This document shows positions 21,717 to 33,082 of a stretch of 64,000 nucleotides of DNA, in pieces. The position numbers and the translations under genes are program-made. The notes under the pieces are model-generated. The model was not told the DNA's origin, ran no database searches, and saw nothing but the letters and a program-made list of their open reading frames with translations. Source of the DNA: Mytilinidion resinicola (lineage: Eukaryota > Ascomycota > Dothideomycetes > Mytilinidiales > Mytilinidiaceae); NCBI RefSeq assembly GCF_010093595.1, contig NW_022985459.1, positions 547,630 through 611,629 on the forward strand. Direction: 5' to 3'. Each line of letters begins with the position of its first letter. Position 1 is the first letter of the stretch.

Positions 21717-22151
21717 CAAGGAACACACATAACTCACAGTAGTGGTACACGACTCCACCACCGTGCGAAACCCAATCAAGGAATCACCCTCTCACCATTC
21801 ACAAAGCTCACGATGAGATGTAATTCAATTCCCATAACCTACAAGTACAGTGTGCCTACCAACACCGCTCCCCCCAAACCAAAGGTTGCAAAGCCAGTGT
21901 CGTATGCATGCATGTAGTTCTGTGCCGTCCAACACCCTGAAACCCCAATCTACTGACTCGCCGCCATCGATGAAAGACGCCATGTTTCCGTCGTTGTTAC
22001 CGCCCTCATTACTCATGGCGCTACGCTGCGCTGTGCTGGGCGAGAACACGGACCAAGGAAAAAGGAAGATGGGTGCGTGAAGCAGCCAGTGGCCCACAAA
22101 GAAGCCGGAATATGAAAAAGACCAACCGGGCAAGTGTCAAGATGCACGAGT
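21717..22151. other. Convergent intergenic region
   Basis: 3' flanks of the array on the left and of the kinase gene on the right. No gene seen. Confidence 0.4.
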
Positions 22152-24300
22152 TTAGAAGATAGTTCCGAAGTTCTCTTCGTCGACCATGGGGAGAGGCTTC
22201 CGAGGGCTGGATGGCTTGCCGTTCTCGTCTGTGGCGGGTTTGCGGTGCCTATAATCATGTTAGTACATGTCCATAACTCTGGAAGGGAACAACATACTTG
22301 AACGTGAACCCAACAAATAGATGCTTCTTCATCTCCTCGCCCCTCTCCTCCATCTTTTCCAACGCCGTCTGTTTCTCGTGCACCTCCTTGTACTTCGCCA
22401 TATCCGCCTCATTGCTGAAGTCATCAAAGTAACCTGCATCGGTCTCGCTATCCAACTCGGGAACGAACGGCGCACGCTGCTCTCTCAGCTTATCCCACTC
22501 GACTTCTGCGAAGTACTGATGAGCATGGATCTCGCTGATACCGCGGAAGCGGCTGGTCTTGGACGCGACCAGACGCGTGATGAGGTCCCAGGTACGCTTG
22601 CTGAGGAAGTAAGATGGGTCCTCGTAGACAGGCTTCCGGAGGACTTTCTTCCACTGCTTCAAGTTTTGCCAGGTCTCGTCGACGGTGGCGCCCGCGAAGG
22701 GCGGGTAGCCAGCCAGAGCCTCGAACAACATGCAACCCAGGCTCCAGTAATCGACAGTAAAGTCGTATTCATCGCCTTTGAGGACTTCAGGAGCCATGTA
22801 GTCGGGGCTGCCGACAATGCTCTTGGCGTAGTTGACATCGCGCTCTCGAAGGGATCTGTAGTTCTCGCGACGCTCGGCTGCAGTGCGCTGTTCCATTGGT
22901 CTTCCGAACGGGACGGCGGCATCACCGACCGATTCGAGCTTGATGCGCATGGACTCGATCTTGGCTGGTGCTAGCATACCAGCTGCTAGGCCGAAATCGG
23001 TGAGTTTCACGTGGCCGGTGCCGTCGATGAGGAAATTTTCTGGCTTCAGATCGCGATGGATATAGCCAAGCTGGTGAAGAGAGTCGACGCAAGAGATCAT
23101 TTCGGCAATGTAAAAGCGTGCATGGCGGTTGTGCAGGACACCAGTGTTGTTGAGAAGTGTCCGGAAATCGCCTCCAGGGACATATTCCTATATCAATATT
23201 AGCAAGATTCATGTGGATGGACCAGAGTGGCATTACCATAGCCAAATAGATGCTCTTGTCGTCCTGAAATGCGTACAACAGCCGCACCAGCCACTCGCTC
23301 TTCGCGTTTGTCAAGATGTCTCGCTCAGTCAGGACGTGCCTAATTTCGTCCAACTTGAACAGGAGCTTCTTGCTCATGACCTTCAAAGCACACACTTCGC
23401 GAGTATCTTTCTTCTGTGCCAGATACACTTGTCCGTATCCTCCTTGACCGACTTGAGTGAGAATTTGGAAATCTCCCTGTCTCAGTCGCGTCCTCCGCTT
23501 CCTGAGATTGGCCCGCTCGCGACCAAGATACGTGTTGAGTGCCTCATTGTACTCAGCTTCCGGCGTCTCTGGCGGCGGAGGATTCTGGGCTTTGAACTGA
23601 GTGAGCCGATTCTGTCGGGTGTGGACGTAGCTCAGGAGATCGTAGTAGTAGTCCAAGAAATCTACAACCATTAGCCCAGCCCCCAGATCCAAACAATTGC
23701 AAACTTACACAACTGCGTCACATTTGCCAACCGCTTGACCGCCGGCCTCCTCAACTTCTCCAACTCTTCCGCCGACAGTCGCTGATGGCCCACCACATGA
23801 TTCTGCTGCTTCTCCGCCTCGCGCGTCCGATACGGCTCTTGGCGAGACACTGCAGCATGATTAACGAAACTCGTCTCCTTCTGCATGCCAGGACGACCGC
23901 CTGGCGGTGTGTTCTCCTTGTTCGCTTTGCGCGTAGGGCTACCACTCCCAGCCGTGATTGTAGTCAAGTCCGAGCCCCCATAGCCTGAGTCCACGCTCTC
24001 AGCAACCTCGCCGCCCCTCATCGCTGAGGTGGGAGACTGTGGCTGGCGTGCCGATTTCGACGGAGATCCTCCCATGTTTGGAAACAGTCTCATAGCGTTC
24101 TCAAAGACATTGGGCAGGTCGAAGGCGCCTGGGGGCTGGTGGTGCTTGCTGGGGCTGCCCTGGGGCGTCTGCTGCGGACTGATGAAGGCTTCTTGGGTGG
24201 GGGTGCGAGGACGGCCGTAACCATCGTTGCCTGAGCGGGTGTGGAGTGGGGGAGGGGGAATTGGCAGCTGGAAGCCGTGTTTGTCTCCTTTGGATGCCAT
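22152..24300 (-). CDS. dbf2: Dbf2/Sid2-type NDR-family protein kinase
   Basis: AGC-type Ser/Thr kinase of the mitotic exit / septation initiation network, acting with a Mob1 partner at spindle poles and the division site. Four exons fit: 24300-23709, 23661-23237, 23187-22298 and 22248-22152, giving 667 residues. Residues 1-180 are disordered and Pro/Ser-rich. A Mob-binding N-terminal region follows (RPAVKRLANVTQLYFLDYYY, DLLSYVHTRQNRL). The kinase domain starts near 265: GQGGYG glycine loop at 269-274, ALKVMSK lysine, IHRDLKPEN near 382-390, DFGLA. The NDR insert precedes the activation segment NYAKSIVGSPDYMAPEVL. The C-terminal hydrophobic motif FVGFTFKH carries the regulatory Thr. SPDYMAPE and the surrounding sequence favour Dbf2/Sid2 (SidB in Aspergillus) over Cot1/Cbk1. 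Confidence 0.93.
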
Positions 24301-24914
24301 TGTAGGGCAGACGGCCTGAGAGCGCTCGAGTCGAGGGTGGGAGGGACTCGACGCAGGCCGGGAGGTTTGAAGAGTGCTTCAGCAGTGAAATAACGATTCT
24401 GAAAGGTGAGAAGCGAGAGAAGTGTCCTCCGAGGGTATATTGGGCAGTGCGGAGGAGAGTCGTGGTGTTGGTGTTGGACCTCTGCTGGAATGATTTTGGC
24501 GGGGAGCGGAGCCGTAAACAATGGATGCCAAGCCTGCCCCCCATGACGACTGCCGCGCTGTTTCAGGACAACCACCAACCACGAGGAATTCAATTTTGGT
24601 GAACATTCGTATTACGATCATGTGAGATCAAATGAACTTAGTGTGTATCTTTGTATTCTTCTTTCTATCAGATTTCGCGATATCGTCGTAAGCATAGCTC
24701 GCTCAGATTTTCAGCACTGCTTTGGTGAGTTCCGGACGGCATCTTAATCGAAACAGAACCCTTGTCTAAAGAGTGCTGAAACTTACTATAATACTTTCAA
24801 CTTGTTCAGAATGCCCAGTGGGCGTTGGAAGACCCAGACAACGCCAAAAAGCAAGTAGAACCAACATCTGAATATCAACCCGTGTCCTAGCTACCTCCCC
24901 AGTGCTCCCTCCCC
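24301..24914. other. Intergenic region
   Basis: Kinase promoter and 5' leader on the left, and the 3' flank of the DUF3074 gene to the right. No gene seen. Confidence 0.45.
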
Positions 24915-25947
24915 CTAGTTCCTCCTCCCATTAACCCAATTCAAGAACCACGGCACATCATTAATAACCTGCCCCGGCAACGACGTGTTCGTGACAAACT
25001 GCGGAATCTTCCCTGCGGCATCACTCGCCGTCGCCATCTTCCACGTAACCTCGCTCTGTCCATCTTTGCCCGTATTCCCTACAGAGACGTACTCGACACT
25101 GACATAGCGTCCCTCAACGAGACTCACGCCATCCTTCTTCTTCGCCGCTTCGTCGTCTTGGTATGAGCCTTCACTCTGTGTGGGCTTGTATTCGAACTTA
25201 GGACTTCGTAGGTTGGGGTGGCGTTGGCTTCGTTGCTTGAACTCCTCGGGCAGGGCGTTGATATCGAACGGCAGCTGAACAACGATAAGATCGGTATCGG
25301 TCTGTTGAGCTGTGATGACACAGGTAGTGAAAAAGCGATCGTTTAGGACAGGGATGCTATGGTACATTTCGTACACTATACACCATTAGCCTCCATCTCA
25401 ACCCTCACCTCCCACCAACAACCATCACAACAAGAAAAGTAAACTCACCAGCAACCTCCACCCCGCTCCACCCTTCCACACTCACGCCCCCCCTCCACAG
25501 CTCCACCGCCGCATACACATCCGGCGTATACGCCCCCTCATTCCGACTATGCGCCACCCTAACACCACCATCAAACTCCCCCCAACTCGCCGACCCCTTC
25601 ACCGCCGCATCCTCATGCCTACTCACTCTCCCCACCCACACCAGCCCCCCCTTCCCCGTCTTATACAGCCCCACCGGCGCCGCCGACCCCGGCACCCCGG
25701 CCGCCTTCGTCTTCAAATGCGCCCACCCCTCCACGCCCGCAATCCACTCCCTCGCCGCACCCAGCAGCCCAGCATACAGCGCCGGCGGCGGCGTCAGCCC
25801 CGGCAGCAGATCCAGCAGCGTCTTGAACGTGAGCCCCGGCGGTGGTCCAGCGACGACCCCTCCACCTCCTCCTCCCAACGGCGCCGCCGGGGCGGGCACC
25901 ACCTCCGCGCCCGCGGCGGGATCTTGGCTCGCGGGGCGGGTGTCCAT
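24915..25947 (-). CDS. DUF3074 (START-like) domain protein
   Basis: Two exons, 25947-25449 and 25375-24915, give 319 residues. The sequence follows the fungal DUF3074 family, predicted START-like lipid-binding folds of unknown ligand. Features are a W-x-x-R-x-SxH-type entry (VGRVSRHEDAAVKGSASWGE), the HSRNEGAYTPDVYAAVELW block, YEMYHSIPVLNDRFFTTCVI, TDTDLIVVQLPFDINALP, and the VEGRYVSVEYVSVG strand followed by VTWKMATASDAAGKIPQFV and VPWFLNW. The N-terminus has an Ala/Gly/Pro-rich low-complexity run (about residues 8-35). The frame opens further upstream only through non-ATG codons, so ATG 25947 was chosen. No signal peptide or membrane segment. Family placement is confident; function is not known. 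Confidence 0.82.
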
Positions 25948-27607
25948 TAGCGGCAAGGCCTCAGCGGCGGTGAGTGGAGCTGGGTGGTGTCGGGGGGGCC
26001 TGGGTGCGGCCGTGGTTGCGGGGCGTGTCGTGCAGTGCGTGTGGGTGATGGGATGCAGGCAAGGACGGACGGGCCCGCGGGAAGATGCAGGCGCCGCTGC
26101 ACGTGTGATGAGGCTACGGGGAGTTTGAGTTAGGCTGGGTAGGGCCGTGGGAGGATGGGGGTCTGGACCGTTGGCGTGGCGGAGGAGGGGGAGGCCGGCT
26201 CCGTGGTTGTGCAGGGGGGGATGGGGGTGCGTGGGCCTGGATCGGCGTCGTGGGGGATGGGATGGGAGCTGGAGCTTGGAGAGGGCGAGGTGGAAGTCGT
26301 GGGGATCAGGATAGAGAAGAGTATGGGTTGGAAGGGGAAAGGGGGGGAGAATGGTGGTTCAGTGGCAGGAGTCGTCGTTGAGAGTTGCTCGCGTTTCACA
26401 ATCCCCATCGAGGTTTCTCGAGGGCTGTCCGTGCGCTGCATGGGATTGTTATTTCCGGCAAGGTGCCGCTCCCGAATACCATGGGTACGAAGTGCATGCA
26501 TGCAAGTGTTGGACTGGCCTCGCCGCTACTGCCATATCCTTACATAGTGCTATGTAGGTTCCATCTGCGGGATGCTGCTTTAGTCGACATATTTGCCACT
26601 ATATCTTAGTACCGACGGCAAGGCTTCCAGGACCAAAGAGTCTGGGGCACACGGACAGTTGCACGAGGACAGTTATATAACATTGTATTACGGAAATCAG
26701 ACGTGCTCGCACCAATTAGTCTGATGTTTGTATTGCATGTTGAAGCTTAGTCGACGAACATTCGGTTCTTGTTAGAGATGCAGACTTCGGTGTTAATATA
26801 CTCGATAGCCAACATCTTTGATAACTTCAAGAAAGTAGTCCAGTTGAGCACAGCATCCTGATCATGCTTAGGTACTCTCGGAGGTACGCGCCTTGTCGCA
26901 TTAATCAAGCTTTTATCTATTCCACACTACGACCTAGCGTACCTGGCCTAGAACCAGGTAGTCCATCAACAAACCCATCATCGCCTAACGGTCAGGAAAC
27001 TCCTACACGCTATGACACACAACCACACAGCCTTATAGCTCAAGCACGAGCACATGCAGCAGTTTTCGGTAGCACACCGAGGAGAAGCTCTCGTTCCATT
27101 GAGTAAAATGCATGCAAGGCCTAACGGGGGCATACATAAGTCATGCGCCACATTAGATATCCTGTCTGGAACATTTTCGGGCATTCCAGAGCGGCGAGTT
27201 TGAAGCCTGGTGTCCTTCCGATCCATCAATAATGCTTGTCACCATTGTCTTATGCGAGTTGAGGCGGACGTGTCTCCGTTATAGATCGCCGATTGAGTCT
27301 AGCTAGATCATGCAGCGCGGTGTCTAGGGATCATTGATATACGATAGTGGAAAATTAAAAATGATAGAGAAGGACAAAGCCTCTGCTAACGGATGATGCC
27401 GACACTGCAAAGTACGCGTCGGCAATCCCGCTGTCATTCAGTCCCTCTAGGTGCTGCACGTGCGGTGGAGCAAGGAGAGAAAGATACCTGGTTGAATCTG
27501 CCGCTGCGGCACTGAGAAGGTTTGTAAGACAGGCGGTATCGCGTATCTATTTTGGGTATAAAAGTGCGGAGGATATAAAGCAGATTGAAAAATAGAATTC
27601 CAAGTCG
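25948..27607. other. Intergenic region
   Basis: 1.66 kb. The left 350 bp is G-rich on the plus strand, then more AT-rich from 26500. A CATG-based repeat lies at about 26493-26503. A short plus frame at 26864-27106 has no recognisable features. No supported gene. Confidence 0.4.
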
Positions 27608-29339
27608 TCACTGAAAATCAGCTTTTGTGACAGGTGGCTGCTCGATATCAGCGGAGCGGGCCAGTTCTCCGGCACGTAGGAGTGCGGCTAAGGAGGACGT
27701 GTTGCGGTATTCGGAGGATTGAGCGCCCTGGGGAGGTGGGCGAACGTCGAGGGGTGAGGGCTGCACGCTGGGGTTGTGGACGGGGGGAGGGAGGACTCTC
27801 TGCGACTTGGGCGGGTCGGCGGAAGGGAGCATTAAACCTGGAAATTGGCCTGGAGGACCGCCATATTGTGATCCAGGAGAAATACTTACGCCGCTCGCGG
27901 ACGATAGGGTCGTGTCTTCGTGTGAAAGTCCAGGTACCGTCGACATCTCTCTGTATGGTCGCCTTGACGGCAACTCTACGGCGTTGTAGAGCTGGTTGGT
28001 ATAAGACGACGGCTGGCTAGGACTGGTGTTGCTCGCGTAGGTATGGCTATAAGACGGCGCGTGAGGCTGCGTAGATTCAGGTACGAAGCTGCTTCCACCT
28101 GGATAATAGTCAAAGGATGTTTCCTTTTGGAGATTTGCGGACCTTGGTGATGCAGATACGGAGGAATAGTGATCTGCTAGTCGTGGAGAGTTGTAGCCAG
28201 AAAGCGAATAAGTTGCAGGTGAAGCAGATTTTGTCGGATATTGCGGCATTGGCGGTCTCTGAGGTCCCGTTGGGGGGCTCGACCCAGACCGTTGATGTCC
28301 TAGCGGGTATCCGTCCAGGAGGCCAGAGCTGAGCCTTCGATTCGGAGCCCGTTCAGGCACATCGTTGCTGCTGCTCCTTGTGGTAGATATGCTTGTTTCG
28401 GTTTCTAGCTTTGACCGTTTACCTTCTGCGCCTGTCCGATTAGTATAATCTTGAAGATTCGATCCCGGGCGACATACCTTTAACAGGAGCGGCATGCTTT
28501 GCCTTGAACTCCTCAAGATACTTCTGGTATGCATCGTACTGGGGCGTTTTCTTGTACTCGGCCAACTCTGTGTAATACTTTTCTTTGGCACCATTGGCTT
28601 GGCTTTCGCAAGCTTCACGGGCATCTGGCGACAGCACTTGCCAGCGCTCGCCGACGACTTTTGCAATTTCAGTGAATGACAGCTCCTGGCCTTTGAGCAT
28701 CTCGCGCATCTCTGCTCCTGATCAGTATATTGATGTTGAAAACAAAAAGTATACTAACGGTTCGAGAAAATAACGTAAGCAGAGGGAGGCCGCTCCGGGG
28801 CATGTTCGTCAGGCTAGGCATGTGTTAGCGAGTTTGAGATCACGTGACATGCATCATGGCGGGGTGCCTTACTTTAGGATGCCGTCTGTACTTGCGCTTA
28901 GTGCTGCCTCCGCCAGCCGCTGTGGCAGAAGCAGCTCCTTTCTTAGCCTTGTGTTCAGATCCCGATTCGTCGCTCCGATATGATCCATCAACGCTGGCAG
29001 CCGTCGCAATGGTTGGCCGGTCGTGATATTGCCCTCTTGTCTCCGCAATGGCTCGCTGAAGTTTCTGTGCGTCGCGTTAGAACTCGAAGGCTCTTTCAGA
29101 TATTCTAGAGTTGTTGCACGAGGGCTGCACTTACTCTGCGATGGCCGAGTTTGACGTTTAGAGCGCCTCTAGAGTGCGGTTAGCACATTTCAGGTCCAGA
29201 ACCATGGGGTCGCTACGACCTACAGATCTGATTCTGTAATGTCCAGAATCGTCTCCCAGGTGTCAAACCCTTCGGTGACAAAAGCGTCCAGATATTGGGA
29301 GAGTCCCAATCGCTCCAGCCTCTCCCCCAGGTCGTTCAT
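27608..29339 (-). CDS. SAM domain plus HMG-box protein
   Basis: DNA-binding protein joining an N-terminal sterile-alpha-motif domain to a single HMG box. Six exons fit: 29339-29224, 29168-29135 (34 bp), 29064-28873, 28813-28759 (55 bp), 28711-28478 and 28431-27608, giving 484 residues. The SAM domain (about 1-60) reads MNDLGERLERLGLSQYLDAF, then EGFDTWETILDITESDL, with GALNVKLGHRRKLQRAI as its last helix. A basic Ala/Gly/Ser linker leads to KRKYRRHPKPDEHAPERPPS at the start of the HMG box (about 110-200), with AYVIFSNQMREMLKGQELSF, IAKVVGERWQVLSPD, YYTELAEYKKTPQYDAYQKY. The C-terminal 270 residues are disordered and rich in S, P and Y. Probably a nuclear (or mitochondrial) architectural factor or regulator; no specific orthologue is named. 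Very short exons make splice errors possible. Confidence 0.82.
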
Positions 29340-31426
29340 GTAGTAGGAGGGACTGCAGTCGTGCGGAGGATCGCGAGAAGTTGGAGTCCTTCTTGTGACT
29401 CCTGTGTGCGAGGGATCCGTACGTCTCGAGCGAATCGGTTAGGGAAACGTGAAGTGGATTTCGCAATGTTGTTGGTGTGTTCGTGGAAGTGTGCGCGCCT
29501 CGTGCCTAGCAAAGCGGGATGCTCAGGACTGGTCAAGCACCCCGTGAAGTGCGGGAACTGGCTCGGTGGTAGGAATATAGGTCACGGTCTCGTTTCGAAG
29601 AAAATGGAATAACAGAAATGAGGCCGTAGATGTCGTAGCTGTGAGCCTGGTCCGGATCCCGTGTAGGAAAAAAAATACACGCGATAGTTGCGTGCTGGTG
29701 CTAATTGTTGCTGGGCGCGAGACGCGCAAGAAGAGGAAGTTAATGTATATACGCCCTACTCCATAGGGCGAGAGAGCAGGTGGTGGCGACGGCCAGTGAA
29801 AAAGGGTCTCAGGATCGTCGCCGAGGCTGCAGACTAGAGGTGGTACCACTGATGGGGATCGCGTCTACTTATCATGGAGAAGCAGGGCAGTCACCGTATG
29901 TGACTGGGATGGGAGGCAAGCAGGACGCAGGAGTGGCCGCTGGTTCGAGGTGAAGCCAGCGACGGTGTAGTGGAAGACGGGTAATGGATCATGGGAATAA
30001 CGTGTGTGGGCGTGGTAGTGGGAGCAAGACGGCGATTAGAAGATCGCAAGGGCACGAATTCCGCAGCAACGGCCTCCCTAGTGCCTGCTGGCTAGGTAGT
30101 GGCGGGCCATGGCGTGGCGGACAGTTGGTGTGGCTCGAGGCGGTGATGGAGAGGGAGGCTGAGGGTGGATCTGGAGTTTGGAAAGGCACACGCCGCACAT
30201 CGGGCGCGCGGGACCTCAGAGGGGCTCGGGAGGGAGAGGAGTCGCGGCAAACAAAGAGAGAATGAGGGCGAGGATCGAAGCACCCGTGCTGTCATCTCGC
30301 TGGGCAGGGCGATCTGCTCGTTGCTGCTGGGATCTCCAGGGTCGTGATCGGAGAGAATGCAATTGATCGAGCCAGCGCGGCAAGCCAGAACTAACGGCGT
30401 GGCCGGGGTGGAGCGAAGTGATGAATTGGGACCCTCCTCCTTTCCCACCAACACGCAGTCTCGTTTGGGATGCTTCCGCTGGCGAGCCAAGCATTCGGCG
30501 CGGGCGCCCGCCTCCGACAGCTGTGGCAATTTGCACACGAGGCATCAGGGGCGTGAATTTTCATTCACTGACGGTCAGCAAGGCCTGGTGGCTCGCCCCC
30601 CCGGCGGGGCACAGGGGCGCAGGGGCGCAGGGGCGCAGGGACAGCGGACATTCCACCTCGCGAGCCACTCGGGCCGGTCTGAAACGAATCGACGATGGGC
30701 TGCAGCACCCGTTGCAGCTCGCCGGATGGTTCGTGTGCGGTTGGAGACCGTGACCTGTTTCGCTCGCGGAGCTTGCCTTTAGTGGTGTTGTTCGGCACAA
30801 CTTCGATCTGCCTCCAGATACGGAATGCAGCCGGCCGTTACACTGGTCGAGCAGCCTGCATGGTGCAAGACGAGTCACTGCCGAGTGGTCGCAGTAGCCG
30901 ACCCTCCACCCCTTTCCCGCTGGCTTGGACGATCCTCACGCACGGCCAGCAGCTTCAGCGAGCGGAGTGGAGCATCTGGGCAGCCTCGATGGCATCACGC
31001 TCCAATCAGTTGGCAGCAGCAAGGCGGAGCGGAGAGTCGAGAGCTGTAGTTAGCAGTCCGCAATCTCCCACTGGCCCATATCCAGCAGGCCGACATCAGC
31101 CTTGGAGACGGCAGATACTTCTTCTTGGCATGTCTCGAGGAGACTCTGGCCTGAGAGGCACAATCCGAGAGCGCTGCAGTTTTCAATACTGATAGTGGGA
31201 TGGTTCGACTCAGTGTCAGCTGCCACAACAGAATACTCTGTGGCTATGCTGGAATTGCCGTGTTCCAAGGGCGCGTTCAAAGTGCTATGCGGAATTGCCA
31301 TCATGAGCCCACGGCACGTTGTCCGTACAGATCGGGCGCATGCACTGAATCTCGATCTTGGGCGCCGATGTACTGCCGTCACACCATCCCGATCACGATC
31401 CTTCGTCTTTAAGGCTTAGTTAGAGC
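29340..31426. other. Long intergenic region upstream of the SAM-HMG gene
   Basis: About 2.1 kb with no credible gene. The strongly GC-rich 29900-31400 part gives several overlapping open frames on both strands, with no domains. A short GGGGCGCA-type tandem repeat lies at about 30610-30640. Probably promoter and long 5' leader. Confidence 0.4.
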
Positions 31427-31870
31427 CTTTACATCCTCTTTCGTAATGTTCGCAATATGCGGTGGTGTAATCCGGTGCGATCACGGCTTTTAAGACGACG
31501 GTCAGGTGTACGCAATTCAGAAGCTTAGGCATTCACGCCTTTTGACATGGCAGACTTACGAAGGCTGGTCACGCGTACGCAACCTAGCCCTGATCTAAAG
31601 CCTTCGAACCTTTACATCGTCTGCCTTCAGATTCAACACGTGCTGGGGCGTCTTTAGGTGCCATTAGCGCCCTCAGGCTGACAGTGGTTGCAATGCTATC
31701 CAAGAGACAAGAAATTCACGTCGCAGATATATAGTGTAGGGTCACGTGAACTCAAAATAGTCCTAGTCTACAGGCTTCGAACCTTTACATCGCCAACATT
31801 TAGATTCGGAACGTGCTGGGGTATATTCAAGTGCTACAGTGCTCCCAGGACAATGGTCATGATAATGCAA
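31427..31870. repeat. Three diverged tandem copies of a ~165-180 bp unit
   Basis: Units begin with GCCTTTACATCCTC (31427), ACCTTTACATCGTCTGCC (about 31609) and ACCTTTACATCGCCAACA (about 31774). Copies 2 and 3 also share TTCAGATTCAACACGTGCTG / TTTAGATTCGGAACGTGCTG, a GGTCACG block before them, and a CAGG-ACA-TGG-TG-AATGC block after them. Copy 1 is more decayed. Not coding. Confidence 0.6.
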
Positions 31871-32006
31871 TTCATGCGTTCAGGATCTCGCGAGGTAGAT
31901 TCACGATGTTTCAGAGAGAGGTCATATTTTTTATTTGCTTCCTAGGCTATGCCCGATGGGCATGCCGTTAGACCTCCAGATCAGGATAGAAACGCCCGCC
32001 ACTGTG

Positions 32007-32431
32007 CTAGATCTCCATGGCCTCAGGGCCACCTCCAGGAATCAACTACACGAGAAACTGTTAGGTGAATGTCGTCTCATATGAGAAACGCGGGGCCTTA
32101 CCATGCAAACGTTGTTGCCATTTAGGAGGATTTTCGGCAGCTTTGTCGAGGCGCCACCGTCGTCGACCTCAGTTACGTCCTCGAGCACCATGTTGACGTA
32201 GTCGTCGAATCCGAGTAGTGTGCCCGAGAATTCTATTGCGATTGTTAGAAGAGCTAACTGACTGCATATAGAGGTACGAACCCTTGTCTCCTTTCATGAG
32301 AACCCAGATCTTTGAGCCGACGCATCTGTCGATGAGTTCTATCATTCGTTAGTGCGGCCAGGGTTTATTGTACCTAGCATACGAGACGTACCGAGTGGTA
32401 GCAGAGCTGATCCCGGCGCTGGCGTGGCCAT
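32007..32431 (-). CDS. lsm5: U6 snRNA-associated Sm-like protein LSm5
   Basis: Subunit of the LSm1-7 and LSm2-8 heptameric rings, used in mRNA decay and U6 snRNA stabilisation. Four exons, 32431-32392, 32338-32282, 32232-32102 and 32045-32007, give 88 residues, against about 90 for the family. The spliced protein contains the Sm1 fold ([39 protein letters not shown]) and a divergent Sm2 motif (LPKILLNGNNVCMLIPGG). The signature [12 protein letters not shown] and the ILLNGNNV-LIPGG ending are specific to LSm5. It is divergently placed to the exonuclease gene with a short shared upstream region. Four exons in an 88-codon gene is high but common for fungal LSm genes. Confidence 0.93.
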
Positions 32432-33082
32432 AGTTACTTGTTCGGACTGGTCCAACCGTCCCCTCGCGAGGGTTTGTTGTGAAATTTGTGAAGGCGTGTT
32501 TCGAAGTTGGTGGTGGTGAAGTGGTGGTTGGCTGCGGGCAAGAGATGGTGCTTGGCGCGGGAGGAAACCGCGTCGCTTAACCTAACTTTTGTCTGTCTCC
32601 CATCTAAGAGCTCCTGGCATTGCATCACTACACCAGGCAGACGTTCTCTGACTCCTCCTCGCGCCCCCGAGTTACCCCAGGCGAGCATTGGTGCCGGTTG
32701 CGCTGCATATCTGCCATGGAGCGCCATGCGTCTCAAATACCGCCTCTCCTTCCCACGCGCCGGGGCAGTCGCCCTCACGACCAGCGAGCCCACGACCATG
32801 GCAACACAAGTCTCGCATTGGCATCCAGCACGCGGACGCAATGAAGCCGACAGCATTCAATGGCAAGGCGATGGGTTGGACAGTCCACTCCCAATCCATA
32901 CGGCAGGAGCTGATGCGTCTGCGAACATTAGAGCTACCTCCCTGAGCACCCATGGCCCACCATCTCCCAATACCACTGTCCCGTTCGGACTCGTCTGCTC
33001 TGAAGCTCGACCGAAGTTGTCACAGGAAACATGGAACCCTTCGTATGGCATTGTCTTCGCAGCGAGTTATGCTACGCTGTCC
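32432..33082. promoter_or_regulatory. Divergent promoter region of LSm5 and the exonuclease gene
   Basis: 651 bp between the LSm5 ATG (minus) and the preferred exonuclease ATG (plus). The plus frame of the exonuclease is open back to 32507, with in-frame ATGs at 32726 and 32798, so part of this region could be coding. The residues there are low in structure and lack the K/A/R repeat style of the body. Confidence 0.5.

Noticed and set aside
30092..31192. Several overlapping frames of 100-165 codons on both strands
   Set aside because: Mutually overlapping, low-complexity Arg/Gly/Ser composition and no domain. Typical of GC-rich intergenic sequence.
32507..33082. Upstream extension of the exonuclease frame
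   Set aside because: The frame is open but begins without an ATG at 32507. The extension carries Cys/Trp/His-rich text unlike the following protein and overlaps the LSm5 promoter. ATG 33083 was preferred, though 32726 or 32798 cannot be excluded.
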